A stretch of 64,000 nt of DNA, taken from the NCBI RefSeq assembly GCF_001887355.1, contig NZ_MPIN01000011.1, forward strand, positions 125,170-189,169. Reading direction: 5' to 3'. The stretch's first letter is position 1. The number at the start of each line of letters is the position of its first letter. The notes under the pieces were generated by a model. That model was given only the letters and a program-made list of their open reading frames with translations. It searched no databases and was not told the DNA's origin. Positions 61,805-64,000 of the stretch are shown in pieces. The stretch comes from Cystobacter ferrugineus (GTDB taxonomy: Bacteria > Myxococcota > Myxococcia > Myxococcales > Myxococcaceae). The position numbers and the translations under genes are program-made.

Positions 61805-62709
61805 CGTCCACCTCCCCGCGACGAGAACCAGGCCAGGAGCAGCACCAGCGCCAGCACGGCGAGCACGGTGAGCAGCACCTTGGCCCACGACACGGGTGCC
61901 TGGCCGAACACCTCGCCAGACTGCCCGTTGACGACCACGCGCAGGGGGGGCGCGTCGGGGGCATAGCGCGCCGCGAGCACCCAGACGGGCACGAGGCACA
62001 CGTCCAACGACTCCTCCTCCAGCCGCGTGTCGTGCCGCAGCTCGCGGTGCGAGTCGCCCGGCATGAAGGCCGACAGCCGGCGTCCGATCCGCTCACGCGA
62101 CTCCTCGCGCGCCTGGCGCAGGGACTCCTCGCGTGACAGGGAGGGCTCCTCGGCGATCCAGCCCGCCACGAGCGCCGGCTCGTAGCGCGCCAGGGCCCGC
62201 AGATCGAAGGGTTCCAGCGCCTCCAGCTCCGCGTTGGGCAGCCCCCGGGAGGCCGTCACCAGGACGTCCAGCACGTACTCGGAGTGCTCGCCCTGGAGCG
62301 AGCGCCACTCGGTCTTCGTCACCGTGCGTGTCTTCGTCACGGTCTTGCCGTTCTCCGTGGTCGTGTACGTCTCGGTCTCCTGGTAGTTCTCGCCGATGGA
62401 GGCGCTGTAGCGCGACTCGGCGCGGGCGCTGTAGAGCCACGCGGGCGCGTACACCCCCCGGACGTCCTGGAGCGAGGCGCGCTTGAGCCCGCCATGCGTC
62501 CAGGGGTGGCGCGTGCGCAGCCAGTGCTTCACCCGCTCGGTGGCCACCTCCCGGGTCAACGCGAAGCCCAGCGCGAAGGAGGGCACGGGCCGCTCCTCGC
62601 TCGCCGGACGCTCCACCACGGAAGGGGCCGCGCAATACGGACACACCGTGCTGAACGACTCGGCGGCCACCACCAGCTCCGCTCCGCATGACTGACAGCG
62701 CAGGTTCAT
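61801..62709 (-). CDS. tail-anchored zinc-ribbon protein, paralogue 1
   Basis: A 302-residue protein with one N-terminal zinc ribbon (CQSCGAEL and CPYCAAPSV) and a C-terminal membrane helix (WAKVLLTVLAVLALVLLLAW). The middle holds WTHGGLKRASLQDVRGVYAP, WLYSARAESRYSASIGENY and a Thr/Lys-rich loop (TTTENGKTVTKTRTVTKTEW), then VLVTASRGLPNAELEALEPF. The parts VYAPAWLYSARAESRY, VLVTASRG and APVSWAKVLLTVLAV match the downstream gene, so the two are diverged tandem duplicates. Start at 62709 is preceded by GGAG. Function unknown. Confidence 0.82.
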   Translation of the reverse strand: MNLRCQSCGAELVVAAESFSTVCPYCAAPSVVERPASEERPVPSFALGFALTREVATERVKHWLRTRHPWTHGGLKRASLQDVRGVYAPAWLYSARAESRYSASIGENYQETETYTTTENGKTVTKTRTVTKTEWRSLQGEHSEYVLDVLVTASRGLPNAELEALEPFDLRALARYEPALVAGWIAEEPSLSREESLRQAREESRERIGRRLSAFMPGDSHRELRHDTRLEEESLDVCLVPVWVLAARYAPDAPPLRVVVNGQSGEVFGQAPVSWAKVLLTVLAVLALVLLLAWFSSRGGGR

Positions 62710-62799
62710 TCCAGAGGTCCTCTCCGGAGCGAGGATAGCGAAGTCATGGACGTGCCAGCGGGAACATGGGATGGAAGCGCGCCGAAAGGAGGGCCCACC

Positions 62800-64000
62800 A
62801 TGGACGCGGAAGCACCTCGCGAGGTGAGGTTCTGGCCGTTCATGTTCGCGCTCTTCCTCGGCTCGTTCATCACGGTGCTGAGTTCCAGTTCGATCACGAT
62901 CGCCATTCCCGAGATGCAGCGGCACTTCGGTGCCGAGCTCTCCCTGATGCAGTGGACGCTGACGGGATTCATGCTGGCCATGGGCACGGTCGCGCCGCTC
63001 ACCGGCTATCTGGGGGAGCGGTTCAGCTTCAAGAGGCTGTACCTGGCCGCGCTGTGGGGCTTCCTGGCGGCGTCGCTCCTGTGCGGGTGGGCGTGGGACG
63101 CGGTGTCGCTCGTGGCGTTCCGGTGTCTGCAGGGGGTGTTCAGCGGGCTCGTCATGCCCGTGACGATGACGCTCATCTATCAGGTGCTCCCTCGGGAGAA
63201 GCAGGCGCTGGCGATCAGCCTCTGGAGCCTGTCGGCCATGCTCGCGCCCGCCTTCGGCCCGACACTGGCCGGCGCGTTGATCACCCTGAGTAGCTGGCGA
63301 TGGTTGTTCTTCTTCAATGTGCCGTTGTGCCTGCTGGCGATCGTGTTGACCTGGCGGGAGGTGGCCTACTACCGGCTGCGCGCTCCTGGCCCCTTCGATC
63401 TGCCCGGGTTGCTCACCGTCGTCACCAGCAGCCTGGCGCTGCTGATGGCCTTCAGCCAGAGCGGGGCATGGGGCTGGGGCAACCCGAAGACCCTGGCCCT
63501 GTTCGTGCTGGGGGGCGTGTCGCTGCTCGTCTTCATCCTCCGGGAGCTGAAGGAGAGCGCGCCCCTGCTCAACCTCCGGGTGCTCACCAATCGGCGCTAC
63601 CTGCTGACGCTGATCGTCTCCAGCATCATCACGATCAGCCTGTACGCGGGCGTGTTCCTCCTGCCGGTGTTCCTGCAGCGGATCCAAGGGCGGACGCCGC
63701 TCGACACGGGGTTGATCCTCCTGCCCGCGTCCCTGGCCATGGCGCTGGTGATGCCGCTCGTCGGACGCCTGTACGGCGTGCTCGGGCCGCGCGTGCTCAT
63801 GGTGACGGGCATCTCGATGATCGGCGTGGGCACCTATGCCTTGAGCCACCTGGAGCCGGAGACCTCGCGCACCTACGTGTTGCTGTGGATGCTGGTGCGC
63901 AACGTGGGCATCTCGCTGTCCACCATGCCGGCGAGCAATGCGGGAATGGAGCAGATTTCCCCGGTGCTCAGTGGCCATGCGTCCTCCCTGAGCAACTGGC
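62800..64000 (+). CDS. DHA2-family MFS drug exporter, N-terminal part (runs off window)
   Basis: The first 400 residues of a 14-helix major facilitator of the EmrB/QacA (DHA2) family. The ATG at 62800 has AGGAGGG six bases before it; an earlier ATG at 62746 is less likely. Motifs seen are MFALFLGSFITVLSSSSITI in helix 1, MQWTLTGFMLAMGTVAPLTG, the motif A region GYLGERFSFKRLYLAALWGF and motif C-like SLSAMLAPAFGPTLAGALI. It would expel hydrophobic compounds using the proton gradient. It is divergent from the zinc-ribbon pair and close to the lipopeptide operon, so export of, or resistance to, that product is possible but not shown. The end lies outside the window. Confidence 0.9.
   Translation, partial: MDAEAPREVRFWPFMFALFLGSFITVLSSSSITIAIPEMQRHFGAELSLMQWTLTGFMLAMGTVAPLTGYLGERFSFKRLYLAALWGFLAASLLCGWAWDAVSLVAFRCLQGVFSGLVMPVTMTLIYQVLPREKQALAISLWSLSAMLAPAFGPTLAGALITLSSWRWLFFFNVPLCLLAIVLTWREVAYYRLRAPGPFDLPGLLTVVTSSLALLMAFSQSGAWGWGNPKTLALFVLGGVSLLVFILRELKESAPLLNLRVLTNRRYLLTLIVSSIITISLYAGVFLLPVFLQRIQGRTPLDTGLILLPASLAMALVMPLVGRLYGVLGPRVLMVTGISMIGVGTYALSHLEPETSRTYVLLWMLVRNVGISLSTMPASNAGMEQISPVLSGHASSLSNW

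Noticed and set aside
62746-62799. Earlier ATG for the MFS exporter at 62746
   Set aside because: The ATG at 62800 has AGGAGGG at ideal spacing and starts just before the first membrane helix; the extra 18 residues have no such support.
62710-63978. Extended minus-strand frame joined to the zinc-ribbon gene
   Set aside because: It is antisense to the MFS exporter and has no recognisable protein features.

Overview
The window is high-GC DNA with a gene content typical of a predatory, swarming myxobacterium, most likely of the Cystobacter/Archangium type. That placement is an inference from the very large FAAL-PKS-NRPS assembly line, the SitA-like lipoprotein toxin with tandem immunity genes, the NACHT NTPase and the dense set of one- and two-component regulators. 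No rRNA, tRNA or CRISPR array was seen.

Layout. 1-3.0 kb: the end of an IS630-type transposase, tail to tail with a NACHT NTPase, then a 52-residue Cys-rich exported peptide. 3.1-11.3 kb: a YkvA-type membrane protein, then a five-gene minus-strand operon (membrane fusion protein, RND pump, outer-membrane factor, response regulator, histidine kinase) in which every junction overlaps by 4 bp; a CusR-type box lies upstream. 11.4-15.0 kb: a decayed PIG-V-like membrane gene, an orphan histidine kinase, and an aldo/keto reductase divergent from an HxlR regulator. 15.0-18.1 kb: a SitA-like toxin followed by two paralogous immunity genes, with two further copies of the toxin's 3' end between and after them. 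18.3-24.6 kb: LysR/SDR divergent pair, an ECF sigma/NrsF-like anti-sigma operon, a CAP-domain lipoprotein, and a metallo-beta-lactamase-fold enzyme divergent from a TetR regulator with a double operator. 24.6-27.1 kb: a second toxin/immunity remnant, truncated and frameshifted, flanked by direct repeats derived from the TetR gene's 3' end. 27.2-29.1 kb: a DUF1993 protein and a Kelch-repeat lipoprotein.

29.1-60.6 kb is one minus-strand three-gene lipopeptide assembly line. Its order is FAAL-ACP-C-A-PCP, then KS-AT-ACP-C-(split A around a luciferase-like monooxygenase)-C-A-PCP-E, then C-A-PCP-E-C-A-PCP-E-C-A-PCP-C-PCP-TE. It should make a fatty-acylated peptide of about five residues. The first is probably aromatic (Tyr-like code) and is extended by one malonate without ketoreduction; three D-configured residues follow, then a Glu-like residue. 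Two parts are unusual: the monooxygenase inside a dead adenylation domain with no carrier of its own, and a final C-PCP-TE unit with no adenylation domain. Upstream lie two tail-anchored zinc-ribbon paralogues and, divergent from them, a DHA2-type MFS exporter cut off by the window end, a possible export or self-resistance gene.
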